64,000 bases of DNA from Streptomyces sp. CB01881 (GTDB taxonomy: Bacteria > Actinomycetota > Actinomycetes > Streptomycetales > Streptomycetaceae): the NCBI RefSeq assembly GCF_002953255.1, contig NZ_CP026498.1:6956211-7020210 (forward strand). Reading direction: 5' to 3'. The position numbers and the translations under genes were made by a program. The notes beneath the pieces were generated by a model. That model saw only the letters and a program-made list of their open reading frames with translations. It was not told where the DNA came from and did no database searches. Within the stretch, counting starts at the first letter, position 1. Each line of letters opens with the position of its first letter. Positions 26,562 through 35,654 of the stretch are shown here, piece after piece.

Positions 26562-27101
26562 TCAGCGGTGGGTGTCGAAGAAGGCGCGGAGCTGTTCGGC
26601 GCAGTCGTCGGCGAGGACGCCCGGGACGACCTCGGGGCGGTGGTTGAGCCGGCGGTCGCGCATCACGTCGAAGAGGGAGCCGGCGGCGCCGGCCTTCTCG
26701 TCGAGGGCGCCGTAGACCACCCGGTCGATCCGGGAGAGGACGATGGCGCCCGCGCACATGGTGCAGGGCTCCAGGGTGACCACGAGGGTGCAGCCGCTCA
26801 GGCGCCACTGGCCGGTCTTGGCGGCGGCCTCGCGGATGGCGACCACCTCGGCGTGGGCGGTCGGGTCGCCGACCGCCTCGCGCTCGTTGTGGCCGCGTCC
26901 GATCACCTCGCCGTCCGGGCCCAGGACGAGCGCCCCGACCGGGACGTCCCCGGTGGCCGGCGCCAGTGCGGCCTCGGCGATGGCGAGGCGCATCGGCGCC
27001 GCCCAGCGGTCGCGGACCGGGTCGGGGCGGACGGGGGCGGGGAGCGGGGCTATCTGCGGGACAGCCGGCGGGACTGTCTGGCGGGCGGACGCGGACTGCA
27101 T
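26562..27101 (-). CDS. tadA: tRNA-specific adenosine deaminase TadA
   Basis: The zinc-dependent deaminase motifs are intact: HAEVVAIREAAAKTG (His ligand and catalytic Glu) and TLEPCTMCAGAIVLSRID (two Cys ligands). It converts A34 of tRNA-Arg(ACG) to inosine; two such tRNAs are at 2601 and 2708. From the ATG at 27101 the protein is 179 residues with about 35 unconserved N-terminal residues. Starts at GTG 27134 or ATG 26993 (nearer the usual family length) are possible, since no start has a clear ribosome site. It follows the associated-protein gene closely. Confidence 0.93.
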   Translation of the reverse strand: MQSASARQTVPPAVPQIAPLPAPVRPDPVRDRWAAPMRLAIAEAALAPATGDVPVGALVLGPDGEVIGRGHNEREAVGDPTAHAEVVAIREAAAKTGQWRLSGCTLVVTLEPCTMCAGAIVLSRIDRVVYGALDEKAGAAGSLFDVMRDRRLNHRPEVVPGVLADDCAEQLRAFFDTHR

Positions 27102-27140
27102 GGCATCCAGTGTCCGGCATCCGGTGACGGGCACCGGTCG

Positions 27141-27689
27141 CTACCGGACCGCCTCCAGGACCTCGCCGCAGCCGAGGGCCTCGGCGATCTCCTCCAGGGC
27201 GTCGCCCGGAACGGCGCCCTCGCCGCTGAGGGCGAGCAGCTCCTCGGAGGGCAGCCCGAACTCGGAGAGCAGGTGGGAGTCGCCCAGCGGGCCGACCGGG
27301 ACGCCGCCGCGGGTGCCCGCGTCGTCGTCCTCCTCCGGCTCCTGCGCCTGCTCCTCGTCCTCCAGCTCGGCGACCAGGTTGTCGAGGTCGCCGAACTCGC
27401 TCTCGCCGGCCTGGTCGACCAGCTCGTCGGTGAGGACGGAGCCGTACGAGCTGCGGGCGGCGGCGGCGCCGTCCGACACGAAGATGCGCGGGTCCTCCTC
27501 GCCGTCGACCCGGACGACGGCGAACCAGGCGTCCTCCTGTTCGATGAAGACCAGGACGCTGTCGTCGTCCTGGGCCGCCTCGCGGGCCAGATCGGCCAGA
27601 TCGACCAGGGTTTCGACGTCGTCGAGTTCCGTCTCGCTCACATCCCACCCGTCCTCGGTGCGAGCAAGCACTGCAGCGAAGTACGCCAC
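27141..27689 (-). CDS. tRNA adenosine deaminase-associated protein
   Basis: 182 residues from GTG 27689, chosen for GGGAG 7 bases upstream; a TTG five codons earlier is less likely. It begins VAYFAAVLARTEDGWDVSET and is strongly acidic (DLADLAREAAQDDDSVLVFI, and a Glu/Asp-rich centre with EDEEQAQEPEEDDD). Actinobacterial proteins of this type are always found beside tadA and are named for that; a biochemical role is not known to me. The stop lies 39 bases before the tadA start used here. Confidence 0.85.
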   Translation of the reverse strand: MAYFAAVLARTEDGWDVSETELDDVETLVDLADLAREAAQDDDSVLVFIEQEDAWFAVVRVDGEEDPRIFVSDGAAAARSSYGSVLTDELVDQAGESEFGDLDNLVAELEDEEQAQEPEEDDDAGTRGGVPVGPLGDSHLLSEFGLPSEELLALSGEGAVPGDALEEIAEALGCGEVLEAVR

Positions 27690-27988
27690 CAGGGACACTC
27701 CCAAGATCTCGGTCTCGGCTGTCGGCGCTCTCGGGCAACGCGGAACCTGGCCGCCCCCGCGCCAGAGGCGGTCCGCTGTTCGGACCGTCCCATCGGAATC
27801 GTGACAGAAAGCCCGCCGTTGCGGGGGGTGTTCGGCAGCGCGTCTTTGCAGGTCGTGTCGGAAGGACTGGCCGGGGGCCGGTGTACGCCCGCCGGGGCGC
27901 GCCGAGACCGCTCGAACGGCGGTTGCACGGTGGCCGGAGGGGAGCCCGGGGGAAACGGGGGAGTGATCCGGAGGGGACGGGAGGCCGT

Positions 27989-28213
27989 TCAGATCCGGAA
28001 GGTTCGCATCCGCAGGGCTTCGCGCATCCGCCGTTCCTTGGTCCGGCGGGGCTGCACCCGCTCACGCAGTTCGCGCGCCTCGGCGAGCTCGCGCAGGAAG
28101 ACGGCCCGCCGCTTGCGGCGTTCCGCCTCGGTCTCCGGAAGGTCCGGGCGCCCGCCCGACGGGCCCGGGAGCCCGTCCGCCGAGCCGTCCCCGGTCCTCG
28201 GGTTGCTCGTCAT
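27989..28213 (-). CDS. Small basic conserved protein
   Basis: 74 residues from ATG 28213. A Gly/Pro/Ser-rich first third is followed by a strongly basic helix (ETEAERRKRRAVFLRELAEA, then RRTKERRMREALRMRTFRI). Such a helix could bind nucleic acid, but no domain is recognised. It is divergent from upp; I recall a hypothetical gene at the same place in S. coelicolor. A longer in-frame reading upstream lacks a ribosome site. Confidence 0.65.
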   Translation of the reverse strand: MTSNPRTGDGSADGLPGPSGGRPDLPETEAERRKRRAVFLRELAEARELRERVQPRRTKERRMREALRMRTFRI

Positions 28214-28363
28214 ACGACGTGACTTTCCCAGATCGGCCCGGTTGATACCACAGGAGGCCGTTCCGTCCTGAGAGCCGCGGTGCGTCACGGCGTGTCACGG
28301 CAGGGTGAACACGGCAGGCCGCGGCGTGTCGTACGGGCGTCCGGGCCGGGCTAACCTCGATGT

Positions 28364-28999
28364 ATGCGGATCCACGTCGTCGACCATCCCCTGGTCGCCC
28401 ACAAGCTCTCCACCCTGCGCGACGAGCGCACCGACTCGCCGACCTTCCGTCGCCTGACCGACGAGCTGGTGACCCTCCTCGCCTACGAGGCCACCCGGGA
28501 CGTCCGCACCGAGGAGGTGGAGATCACCACCCCCGTGGCGGTCACCACCGGCACGCGGCTGAGCTACCCGCGCCCGCTGGTGGTGCCGATCCTCCGGGCC
28601 GGCCTCGGCATGCTGGACGGGATGACCCGGCTGCTGCCGACCGCCGAGGTCGGCTTCCTCGGCATGGTGCGCAACGAGGAGACCCTGGAGGCCTCCACCT
28701 ACGCCACCCGGATGCCGGACGACCTCTCCGGCCGCCAGGTCTACGTGCTCGACCCGATGCTGGCGACCGGCGGCACGCTGGTCGCGGCGATCCGCATGCT
28801 GATCGAGCGGGGCGCCACCGACGTCACCGCCGTGGTGCTGCTGGCCGCGCCCGAGGGCGTCGCGGTGATGGAGAAGGAGCTGACCGGCCTTCCGGTCACC
28901 GTCGTCACCGCCGCGGTCGACGAGCGGCTGAACGAGAACGGCTACATCGTCCCCGGCCTGGGCGACGCGGGCGACCGCCTCTACGGCACCGCGGGCTGA
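28364..28999 (+). CDS. upp: Uracil phosphoribosyltransferase
   Basis: 211 residues, the usual length. It makes UMP from uracil and PRPP in pyrimidine salvage. Visible motifs are [20 protein letters not shown] at the start, [14 protein letters not shown], the PRPP-binding loop [20 protein letters not shown], and the uracil-binding end [20 protein letters not shown]. The ATG follows a TAACCT-type -10 element by only a few bases with no ribosome site, so the mRNA may be leaderless. A strong terminator follows. Confidence 0.98.
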   Translation: MRIHVVDHPLVAHKLSTLRDERTDSPTFRRLTDELVTLLAYEATRDVRTEEVEITTPVAVTTGTRLSYPRPLVVPILRAGLGMLDGMTRLLPTAEVGFLGMVRNEETLEASTYATRMPDDLSGRQVYVLDPMLATGGTLVAAIRMLIERGATDVTAVVLLAAPEGVAVMEKELTGLPVTVVTAAVDERLNENGYIVPGLGDAGDRLYGTAG

Positions 29000-29018
29000 G
29001 CACCTCCCCCGAACAGCT

Positions 29019-29051
29019 GAGAGCCCCCCGGCACCGTGCCGGGGGGCTCTC
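29019..29051. terminator. Terminator between upp and the LytR_C gene
   Basis: A 14-bp stem, GAGAGCCCCCCGGC with GCCGGGGGGCTCTC, and a 5-base loop, between converging genes, 19 bases after the upp stop. Confidence 0.8.
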
Positions 29052-29072
29052 GTACGTCCGGGGCCGGGCCGC

Positions 29073-29741
29073 TCAGCAGCTGCCGGTGGCGCTCGGGGTC
29101 GGGGAGGGCTTGGTGGCCAGGGCCAGTGCCGCGGCGGCCTGGGTCTCGTCCAGCAGGGCGTTGTAGCTGTCGCCGACGACGACGTCCACGCTGCTGTCGG
29201 TGCGGGCGTCGGTGCTGATGGTGGCCCCGGCGATCTGCGAGCTGATCAGGGTGGCGGCTCCGGCGCCGGCCGGGCCGGCGATCACCACGGCGGTGCCGGG
29301 CACCTTCTTGTCGAGCTCGGCCGGGGCGTTGCCCTTCTTGTCCACGGTGAAGCCGCGCTTCGTGAACTCGTCGGCGGTCCGCCCGGCCAGGCCGGACTTG
29401 GTGGTGGCGTTGAAGACGTTCAGCTTGAAGCCGGTCGGCTGCGGGATGGCGTGCGGGTCGCCGCCGGGGGCGCCGGGGGACGCGTCCGGGGTGGGGGTGG
29501 GCGCGGCCAGCGCCTTGCCGGACGGCGAGGCGCAGGCCTGGGCGGAGGCGTTCTTGCCCTTGCCGGTGAAGATGTCGTAGAGCTGGACGCCGCCGAGCGC
29601 GATGAGCGCCAGTGCGAGCAGCGAGCCGATCAGGGCCATGACCTTGCGGCTCTTCTTGGGGGGCCGGCCCAGCCGTGGATAGCTGTTGCCGGTGATGCGG
29701 TACTGCTTCCCCTTCAGGCCTTGGGGAGTCAACATGCTCAC
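29073..29741 (-). CDS. LytR C-terminal-domain envelope protein
   Basis: 222 residues from GTG 29741 with GGGGGAG 7 bases upstream (ATG two codons later is possible). A short basic cytoplasmic part (YPRLGRPPKKSRK) precedes one membrane helix (VMALIGSLLALALIALGGVQ). A Pro/Thr-rich linker leads to an extracytoplasmic LytR_C domain (FKLNVFNATTKSGLAGRTAD, EFTKRGFTVDKKGNAP, SVDVVVGDSYNALL). It lacks the LCP ligase domain, so it is an envelope-associated accessory protein. The place after upp is conserved in Streptomyces as I recall. Confidence 0.88.
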   Translation of the reverse strand: MSMLTPQGLKGKQYRITGNSYPRLGRPPKKSRKVMALIGSLLALALIALGGVQLYDIFTGKGKNASAQACASPSGKALAAPTPTPDASPGAPGGDPHAIPQPTGFKLNVFNATTKSGLAGRTADEFTKRGFTVDKKGNAPAELDKKVPGTAVVIAGPAGAGAATLISSQIAGATISTDARTDSSVDVVVGDSYNALLDETQAAAALALATKPSPTPSATGSC

Positions 29742-29970
29742 GGTTTGTCTCCCCCTCGTGCCAGGGCGGGGATCGGGTGACGGGTCGGCCGGGGTTGGCG
29801 TTCGCCGTGGTCGCGGCCGTAGTCAGCAGACTAGTGCCGGACGGCTGTGAAGGTACTAAATGATCATCATCTGGAGCACGCCGGTACCCGAACGGAGGTA
29901 TCCGGGTACGAACCGACCGCCTTCCGGCGGACGGCCGGAAGGCGGTGCGGGGGCACGCGGGAGCGGCCCG

Positions 29971-30267
29971 TCACTCCATTTCGAGGACACGGGCGTGCAG
30001 CACCTGGCGCTGTTGCAGCGCGGCGCGCACGGCCCGGTGCAGCCCGTCCTCCAGGTAGAGGTCGCCGTGCCATTTCACGACGTGGGCGAAGAGGTCGCCG
30101 TAGAAGGTGGAGTCCTCCGCGAGGAGGGTCTCCAGGTCGAGTTGGCCCTTGGTGGTCACCAGCTGGTCCAGCCGCACCGGGCGCGGGGCGACGTCCGCCC
30201 ACTGGCGGGTGCTGGTCCGGCCGTGATCCGGGTACGGCCGCCCATTGCCGATGCGCTTGAAGATCAC
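29971..30267 (-). CDS. Conserved 98-residue actinobacterial protein (often labelled VapB-type antitoxin)
   Basis: Begins MIFKRIGNGRPYPDHGRTST, continues VRLDQLVTTKGQLDLETLLA and ends ALQQRQVLHARVLEME. I recall near-identical proteins across streptomycetes, sometimes annotated as a VapB-family antitoxin, but there is no toxin gene next to it and no ribbon-helix-helix motif I can point to. A TAGGCT -10-like box lies 8 bases before the GTG with no ribosome site, so it may be translated from a leaderless mRNA. Confidence 0.85.
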   Translation of the reverse strand: MIFKRIGNGRPYPDHGRTSTRQWADVAPRPVRLDQLVTTKGQLDLETLLAEDSTFYGDLFAHVVKWHGDLYLEDGLHRAVRAALQQRQVLHARVLEME

Positions 30268-30416
30268 ACGGAAAGCCTACCGTTTGGGCGGCGGATGGCC
30301 CAGCAGCCGCGGCGCCGCCACGCGCTCCAACGTGAGCTGCGGGCGGACGATTGCGGCTGTTTCATGGGAAATGTCGCGAACGTCGTTCCTCAGCTCTGCC
30401 TCTGGAGTGTGATCCG

Positions 30417-32099
30417 ATGTCCACCGCCGAGCCGCCGGCCCCCGCCGAGCCGCCGGCCCCCGCCGGGCCGCCGTCCACCACCGTCCTGCCCGCCCGGGTG
30501 CGGGAGATCGCCGACGGGTACGCCTTCACCGGGCCGGCCCTCGACCTCGGTGCGGTGCTGCTGGACGGCACCGCCCACGCCGGCGCCCAGGTGCGGGTGC
30601 CGCTCGGGGTGCTCAACCGCCACGGACTGGTGGCGGGCGCCACGGGCACCGGCAAGACCAAGACCCTCCAGCTGATCGCCGAACAGCTCTCCGCGCAGGG
30701 CGTGCCGGTGTTCCTGGCCGACGTCAAGGGCGACGTCTCCGGCGTCTCCGTACCCGGTACGCCGAGTGAGCGGACCACCGCCCGTGCCGCCGAGGTCGGG
30801 CAGAGCTGGTCGCCGCAGGGCTGCCCGGCCGAGTTCTACGCACTCGGCGGCCTCGGCACCGGAATCCCGGTCCGGGCCACCGTCACCAGCTTCGGCCCGC
30901 TGCTGCTCGCCAAGGTGCTGGACCTGAACGAGACCCAGGAGTCCTCGCTCGGGCTGGTCTTCCACTACGCCGACCGCAGCGGCCTGGAGCTGTACGACCT
31001 CAAGGACCTCACCGCCGTCATCACCTTCCTCACCTCGCCGGAGGGCAAGGAGGAGCTGAAGGGCATCGGCGGCCTCTCCGCTGCCACCGCCGGGGTGATC
31101 CTGCGTTCGCTGACCCTGCTGGAGGACGAGGGCGCGGGGGCGTTCTTCGGCGAGCCGGAGTTCGACACGGCCGAGCTGTTGCGGACGGCGGATGGGGACA
31201 CCTCCCGCCCGGAGGGTGGGGGAGGGCGGGGCGTCGTCTCGGTGCTGGAGCTGCCCGCGGTGCAGGACCGGCCGCGGCTCTTCTCCACCTTCCTGATGTG
31301 GCTGCTGGCCGACCTCTACCAGGAGCTGCCCGAGGTGGGGGACCTGGAGAAGCCCAAGCTGGTCTTCTTCTTCGACGAGGCGCACCTGCTGTTCAACGGC
31401 GCGTCCAAGGCCTTCCTGGAGGCGATCACCCAGACCGTCCGGCTGATCCGGTCCAAGGGCGTCGGGATCTTCTTCGTCACCCAGACGCCGAAGGACGTCC
31501 CGTCGGACGTGCTGGCCCAGCTGGGCAACCGGGTGCAGCACGCGCTGCGGGCCTTCACCCCGGACGACGCCAAGGCGCTCAAGGCGACGGTCTCGACCTT
31601 CCCCAAATCCTCCGCGTACGACCTGGGTGAGCTGCTGACCTCGCTCGGCACCGGCGAGGCGGTGGTGACGGTGCTCTCGGAGAGGGGCGCGCCGACGCCG
31701 GTGGCGGCGACCAGGCTGCGGGCGCCGCAGTCGCTGATGGGGCCGGTCGAGGCGGGGGCGTTGCGGGCGGTGGTGGACGCGTCCGCCCTGACGGCCCGGT
31801 ACCGGGACGCGGTCGACCGCGAGTCGGCGTACGAGAAGCTGGCGGCGCGGGCGGCGCGACCGGAGGCCGCCCCGGTGGCGGAGCCCGCGCCCCCGGGCGG
31901 GCAGGAGCCCCCGGCGGGGCGCGCGTCCTCGGGGAGCGGACGGGAGCAGAAGGAGGAGCGGGAGGAGAAGGACGGCGGCGGGCTGCTCGGGGCGCTGATG
32001 AGCAACGCGGCGCTGAAGTCCTTCGCCCGCTCGGCCGGGACGCAGCTCGGCCGGGAGATCTCGCGCAGCCTGTTCGGGACGTCCCGGCGGCGGCGCTGA
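30417..32099 (+). CDS. HerA/DUF853-type ATPase
   Basis: 560 residues from ATG 30417 with TGGAG upstream. After a short Pro/Ala repeat (EPPAPAEPPAPAG) come the Walker A loop GLVAGATGTGKTKTLQLIAE, a LADVKGDVSGVS segment, Walker B PKLVFFFDEAHLLF, and an arginine-finger region near VGIFFVTQTPKDVPSDVLA. This is the YjgR/DUF853 branch of HerA-FtsK helicase-like ATPases, probably hexameric DNA translocases; the precise role is unknown. A Gly-rich insert lies near residue 265. The C-terminus carries a Glu/Lys-rich linker and a basic tail ending SLFGTSRRRR. Confidence 0.9.
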   Translation: MSTAEPPAPAEPPAPAGPPSTTVLPARVREIADGYAFTGPALDLGAVLLDGTAHAGAQVRVPLGVLNRHGLVAGATGTGKTKTLQLIAEQLSAQGVPVFLADVKGDVSGVSVPGTPSERTTARAAEVGQSWSPQGCPAEFYALGGLGTGIPVRATVTSFGPLLLAKVLDLNETQESSLGLVFHYADRSGLELYDLKDLTAVITFLTSPEGKEELKGIGGLSAATAGVILRSLTLLEDEGAGAFFGEPEFDTAELLRTADGDTSRPEGGGGRGVVSVLELPAVQDRPRLFSTFLMWLLADLYQELPEVGDLEKPKLVFFFDEAHLLFNGASKAFLEAITQTVRLIRSKGVGIFFVTQTPKDVPSDVLAQLGNRVQHALRAFTPDDAKALKATVSTFPKSSAYDLGELLTSLGTGEAVVTVLSERGAPTPVAATRLRAPQSLMGPVEAGALRAVVDASALTARYRDAVDRESAYEKLAARAARPEAAPVAEPAPPGGQEPPAGRASSGSGREQKEEREEKDGGGLLGALMSNAALKSFARSAGTQLGREISRSLFGTSRRRR

Positions 32100-32115
32100 G
32101 GCAGCGCTCCGGGGC

Positions 32116-33282
32116 CTACCCGGCGAGGGCGGCGCCGATCCGGTCCATCGAGGAGAGCCGCATCAGGCCGTAGTTGTAGAACTCGACCTCCGGCACGCCC
32201 AGCTCGCGCAGGGTGGCGATCTTGGCGGCGAGGTTGGCCGGGCCGTCGCAGTCCGAGGCCGTCGGACGCAGGATCACCGCCATCTCCTGCGGGCGGACGC
32301 CGTGCAGGGCGAAGGCGGCGATCTTCTCGCGGACGGCCTCCGGGGTCCTCGCGTAGCCGAGGGTCTCGATCTGGTCGGCGGCCTTGGTGAGCGCGGGCAG
32401 GTCGATGCCGGAGAGCCAGCCCTTCCCCGGGCCGCCGCCGTCCATGAAGCTCAGCCGCATGCCGTGCCGCCGCGCCTCCGCGGCCACCTCGGCGGCCAGC
32501 GAGGTCACCGTCGCGGCGGAGGCGTCCACGTAGGCGGCGAACGCGCCGCCGGCCAGTTCGTCCAGGGCGCCCGGTGCGGCGGCGGCCGCGTCGTCGGCCA
32601 GCCGGCGGCGCAGTTCGGCGCGGACGGCCGTGGCCACCTCGTCGGCCGGCACGCCGGCGCGGGTGGCGGCGGTGCGGCAGTGGTCGCAGAAGCAGATGCC
32701 GAGCAGGGCCTCGGCGACCGGGCCCAGCTCCTCGAAGTAGCGCTCGTGGTGGTAGCCGTGGCGCAGGCCGTGGAAGTGCAGCGACTCGGCCCGGATCGCG
32801 TCCACCCCGTACCGGGCCAGCTCGCCGACCAGGGTCACCGCGTACTCGCGGACCTCCGGGGCGGCCGGGCAGAGCTCGGTCAGGTGACGGTCGCCGAAGG
32901 CGTTGGCGGGCGCGCAGTCCGGGTGCTCGAAGCCGAGCCGGTCGTTGTGGCAGAAGACCGTCCAGGCGTGCAGCCTCAGTCCGCGGCGCCCGGCCTCGGC
33001 GGCGGCCTCGGCGAAGGGGTCGCGGTCGCCGATCGCGGTGGAGGGGGCGGGCCGCAGCCGCCGGCCGGCCCAGCGGGCGGGGTCGGGCCGGAAGTAGGCG
33101 GCGCCGGGCTCCAGGTAGCGGATCACCCGGTGCGGGTTGTGCGGGAAGACGTCCCGGGCCTCGTGGTAGACCGAGGCGAGGGTGACGCCGCCGACGCCCG
33201 CCCGGTCGGTGAGGTTGCCGAAGAAGGTGTCGGGGCCTTCGTCGAGCAGGTCGGTGGCGAAGGCGAGGACGGACGACTCCAC
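32116..33282 (-). CDS. Putative TIM-barrel hydrolase-like protein
   Basis: 388 residues from GTG 33282 with CCGGAG 8 bases upstream. Segments such as LHAWTVFCHNDRLGFEHPDC, YGVDAIRAESLHFHGLRHGY, GICFCDHCRTAATRAGVPAD (CxxC, possible metal site) and QEMAVILRPTASDCDGPANL suggest a glycoside-hydrolase-like barrel. I cannot name a characterised family. There is no signal peptide, so it is cytoplasmic. It converges on the HerA-like gene with a 16-base gap. Confidence 0.7.
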   Translation of the reverse strand: MESSVLAFATDLLDEGPDTFFGNLTDRAGVGGVTLASVYHEARDVFPHNPHRVIRYLEPGAAYFRPDPARWAGRRLRPAPSTAIGDRDPFAEAAAEAGRRGLRLHAWTVFCHNDRLGFEHPDCAPANAFGDRHLTELCPAAPEVREYAVTLVGELARYGVDAIRAESLHFHGLRHGYHHERYFEELGPVAEALLGICFCDHCRTAATRAGVPADEVATAVRAELRRRLADDAAAAAPGALDELAGGAFAAYVDASAATVTSLAAEVAAEARRHGMRLSFMDGGGPGKGWLSGIDLPALTKAADQIETLGYARTPEAVREKIAAFALHGVRPQEMAVILRPTASDCDGPANLAAKIATLRELGVPEVEFYNYGLMRLSSMDRIGAALAG

Positions 33283-33413
33283 GGTGCGGCTCCGGAGCAG
33301 GGGGCGGGTGCCCTCCCACGCTAGCCGGAGGGGGTGGGCTGGTCTAGACCTGGCCGGCCGGGCGCGCCTGCGGCACGTCTGCCGCCTCGGGCCCCGCAGG
33401 CCCTCGGTGTGGC

Positions 33414-34088
33414 TCAGAGGCCCAGGTCCTCCAGCTCCTTGTGCAGGGCCGCCCGGGGGCCGGTCGTGGTGGCTGCGGTCGCGGCGGCCGGTCGCGGGGC
33501 GGCGGACGCGCGCGGGCTCCGGTTGCGGAAGAGCCAGGCGCCGACGAGGCCGCCGAGCAGCCCGCCGAGGTGGCCCAGCCAGCTGATCCCCGGGTCGCCG
33601 GGCAGGACGCCGAGCAGGACGTACGCGTACACCGCCGCGATCACGACGCCGACGACCGCGTCCAGCGGGTTGCGGTCGAGGAGGCCTCGCAGCACCACGT
33701 AGCCGAAGTAGCCGTAGACCATGCCGCTCGCGCCGACCGTCACCGCCTCGGGCCGCTCGAACAGCCAGATCGTCAGGCCGCCGGTGAGGAGGATGACCAG
33801 GGAGACCCAGAGGAACTTCTTCATGCCGCGGTAGGCGGCGAGGAAGCCGAAGGCGAAGAGGGGCCAGGAGTTGGCCTCGATGTGTTCCCAACTTCCGTGC
33901 AGCAGCGGCATGGTGAACATGTCCGGAAGTTCGTCCAGGCGCTGCGAGCGCAGGCCCCACTCGCGGGAGAGCCCGTAGTCGTCCGTCCAGTTCACCAGCT
34001 GCACCAGCCAGATGACGGCCAGGACGCCGAGCATGGTGAAGAGCGCGCGGCGGGAGTCGGTGAGCAGGCGGGCGAGTTTGGAGGCCAT
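33414..34088 (-). CDS. Rhomboid family intramembrane serine protease
   Basis: 224 residues with six hydrophobic segments. The catalytic Ser is in VTVGASGMVYGYFGYV and the His in ISWLGHLGGLLGGLVG, the rhomboid GxSG...H dyad. The early loop LLHGSWEHIEANSWPLFAFG supplies the HxxxN part. It should cleave membrane-protein substrates within the bilayer; substrates are unknown. The last 45 residues are an Ala/Arg-rich cytoplasmic tail. ATG 34088 has no strong ribosome site. Confidence 0.92.
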   Translation of the reverse strand: MASKLARLLTDSRRALFTMLGVLAVIWLVQLVNWTDDYGLSREWGLRSQRLDELPDMFTMPLLHGSWEHIEANSWPLFAFGFLAAYRGMKKFLWVSLVILLTGGLTIWLFERPEAVTVGASGMVYGYFGYVVLRGLLDRNPLDAVVGVVIAAVYAYVLLGVLPGDPGISWLGHLGGLLGGLVGAWLFRNRSPRASAAPRPAAATAATTTGPRAALHKELEDLGL

Positions 34089-34231
34089 GTCCCGACTGTA
34101 GGACGGGGCGGCCCGTGGTGGCACCCCACTACAGTGAATCGCGTCATTCGGCCTGGTCCGAGCCGTTCCCGGCTCCCCCGGCCGTCCTTGGCCGTCCGCG
34201 GCCGTTCCGGCTTGTCGAGAGGTGACCATTC

Positions 34232-34750
34232 ATGAGTGTCCGTCCGCCGCTGCCGTACGAGTTCCTGCCGCAGGTGCCCTCCTTCCCGCTGACCAGCGAG
34301 GACATCACCGAAGGCGGCACGCTGGCCAAGGAGTTCGTCTACTCCGGCGGCAACCTCTCGCCGCAGCTGGCCTGGTCCGGCCTCCCGGAGGGCACCCGGT
34401 CCATCGCCGTCACCTGCTACGACCCGGACGCCCCGACCGGTTCCGGCTGGTGGCACTGGCTCGCCCTCAACCTGCCCGCCGGCACGGCGGCCCTGGCGCG
34501 CGGCGCCGGTTCGTCCGACGCCGGCCTGCCCGGCGAGGCGTCCTTCCACGCCCGCAACGACTTCCCCGGCCACAAGTACGACGGCGCCGCCCCGCCGCCC
34601 GGCGCCCCGCACCGGTACGCGTTCGCCGTGCACGCGCTGGACGTGGACGCGCTGGACGTCACCGCCGACACGCCGGCGGCCCAGGTCGGCTTCCACATCA
34701 CCTTCCACACGCTGGCGCGCGCGGTGATCACCGCCGAGTTCGGCGTCTGA
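34232..34750 (+). CDS. YbhB/YbcL (PEBP, Raf-kinase-inhibitor-like) protein
   Basis: 172 residues, typical length, behind GAGAGGTGACC. PEBP motifs are FVYSGGNLSPQLAWSGLPEG, SIAVTCYDPDAPTGSGWWHW and FHARNDFPGHKYDGAAPPPG, with the anion-binding DPDAP and the GxP turn. The family binds phosphate-bearing ligands; the bacterial role is uncertain. It is 12 bases upstream of a propeller-like gene, probably co-transcribed. Confidence 0.93.
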   Translation: MSVRPPLPYEFLPQVPSFPLTSEDITEGGTLAKEFVYSGGNLSPQLAWSGLPEGTRSIAVTCYDPDAPTGSGWWHWLALNLPAGTAALARGAGSSDAGLPGEASFHARNDFPGHKYDGAAPPPGAPHRYAFAVHALDVDALDVTADTPAAQVGFHITFHTLARAVITAEFGV

Positions 34751-34762
34751 GATTCTTCTCGG

Positions 34763-35647
34763 ATGAACGATCCGGTTGAGGTCTGGCGGCTGCCCGAGCA
34801 GGAGTTCAAGGCGGGCCGCCGGGCCTTCGGATGGACGGTGGGGCCGGGCGGCGAGCTGGTCGTGCTGGTGGTGTCCGAGGAGCAGCTGTCGAACGCCTAC
34901 GGCTGGGTGCGCCTCGACCTGCCCTGCGACGCCGAGTTGGTGACGGTGACGCCGGAGGGCGAGTGGCGGATGCTGCTGCGCGGCGTCACCGTCCACCCGG
35001 ACCACCTGGCGCTGCTGCCCGGCGGCCGGACCCTGGTGGCGTGTGCCGGCGCCGACGAGCTGGCGGACGGGTGGGAGCGCAACGCCGTCGTGCACGGGCC
35101 CGACGGCCTGCCCGCCCGGGAGCTGACGCTCGGCCACGACATCCAGGCACTGGTGACCGACCGCGACGGCCGGATCTGGACGGCCTACGGGGACGAGGGC
35201 GTTTACGGCGACCACCCCGCCTCGCAGACCGGGCTGCACGGGATGGACGCGGCCGGCCGCACGGTGTGGAGCCCGGGGCGGGGCGAGCTGCCCGGGCACC
35301 CGCTGGAGGGGCTCGCCGCCGCCACCGAGGGCCGGGCTGTCTGGCTGGCCTGGTACCCGGACACCAAGGGGAGCTTCCTCACCCGGGTCGATCCCTCGGG
35401 CGGGCCGTCGTCGTCGCTGCCGCTCCCGGTGCGCGAGCCGGTCGGGTTCGCCGTCGGCGGTGACCGGGCGGTCTTCCTGGACCACCGGTCCGGGCTGCTC
35501 TGGGCCGAGCGCGTCGGAGACGGCTGGAAGGAGCTCCGGCGCGCGCCGCTCGGCCTGCCGGGCGAGCTGGACCGGCAGCGGGCGTACGGGCGCAACGGGG
35601 TGCTCTGGTTCCGGTCGGGGAACGGCTGGTACCGGGTGGCGGCCTGA
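34763..35647 (+). CDS. Hypothetical beta-propeller-like protein
   Basis: 294 residues starting MNDPVEVWRLPEQEFKAGRR. Repeated blade-like strands (LLPGGRTLVACAGADELADG, ALVTDRDGRIWTAYGDEGVY, LAAATEGRAVWLAWYPD) suggest a propeller fold. No catalytic motif or signal peptide is seen, so it is probably cytoplasmic. I do not recognise a named family. It follows the YbhB gene by 12 bases and converges on the WYL regulator. Confidence 0.75.
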   Translation: MNDPVEVWRLPEQEFKAGRRAFGWTVGPGGELVVLVVSEEQLSNAYGWVRLDLPCDAELVTVTPEGEWRMLLRGVTVHPDHLALLPGGRTLVACAGADELADGWERNAVVHGPDGLPARELTLGHDIQALVTDRDGRIWTAYGDEGVYGDHPASQTGLHGMDAAGRTVWSPGRGELPGHPLEGLAAATEGRAVWLAWYPDTKGSFLTRVDPSGGPSSSLPLPVREPVGFAVGGDRAVFLDHRSGLLWAERVGDGWKELRRAPLGLPGELDRQRAYGRNGVLWFRSGNGWYRVAA

Positions 35648-35654
35648 CGGGGCG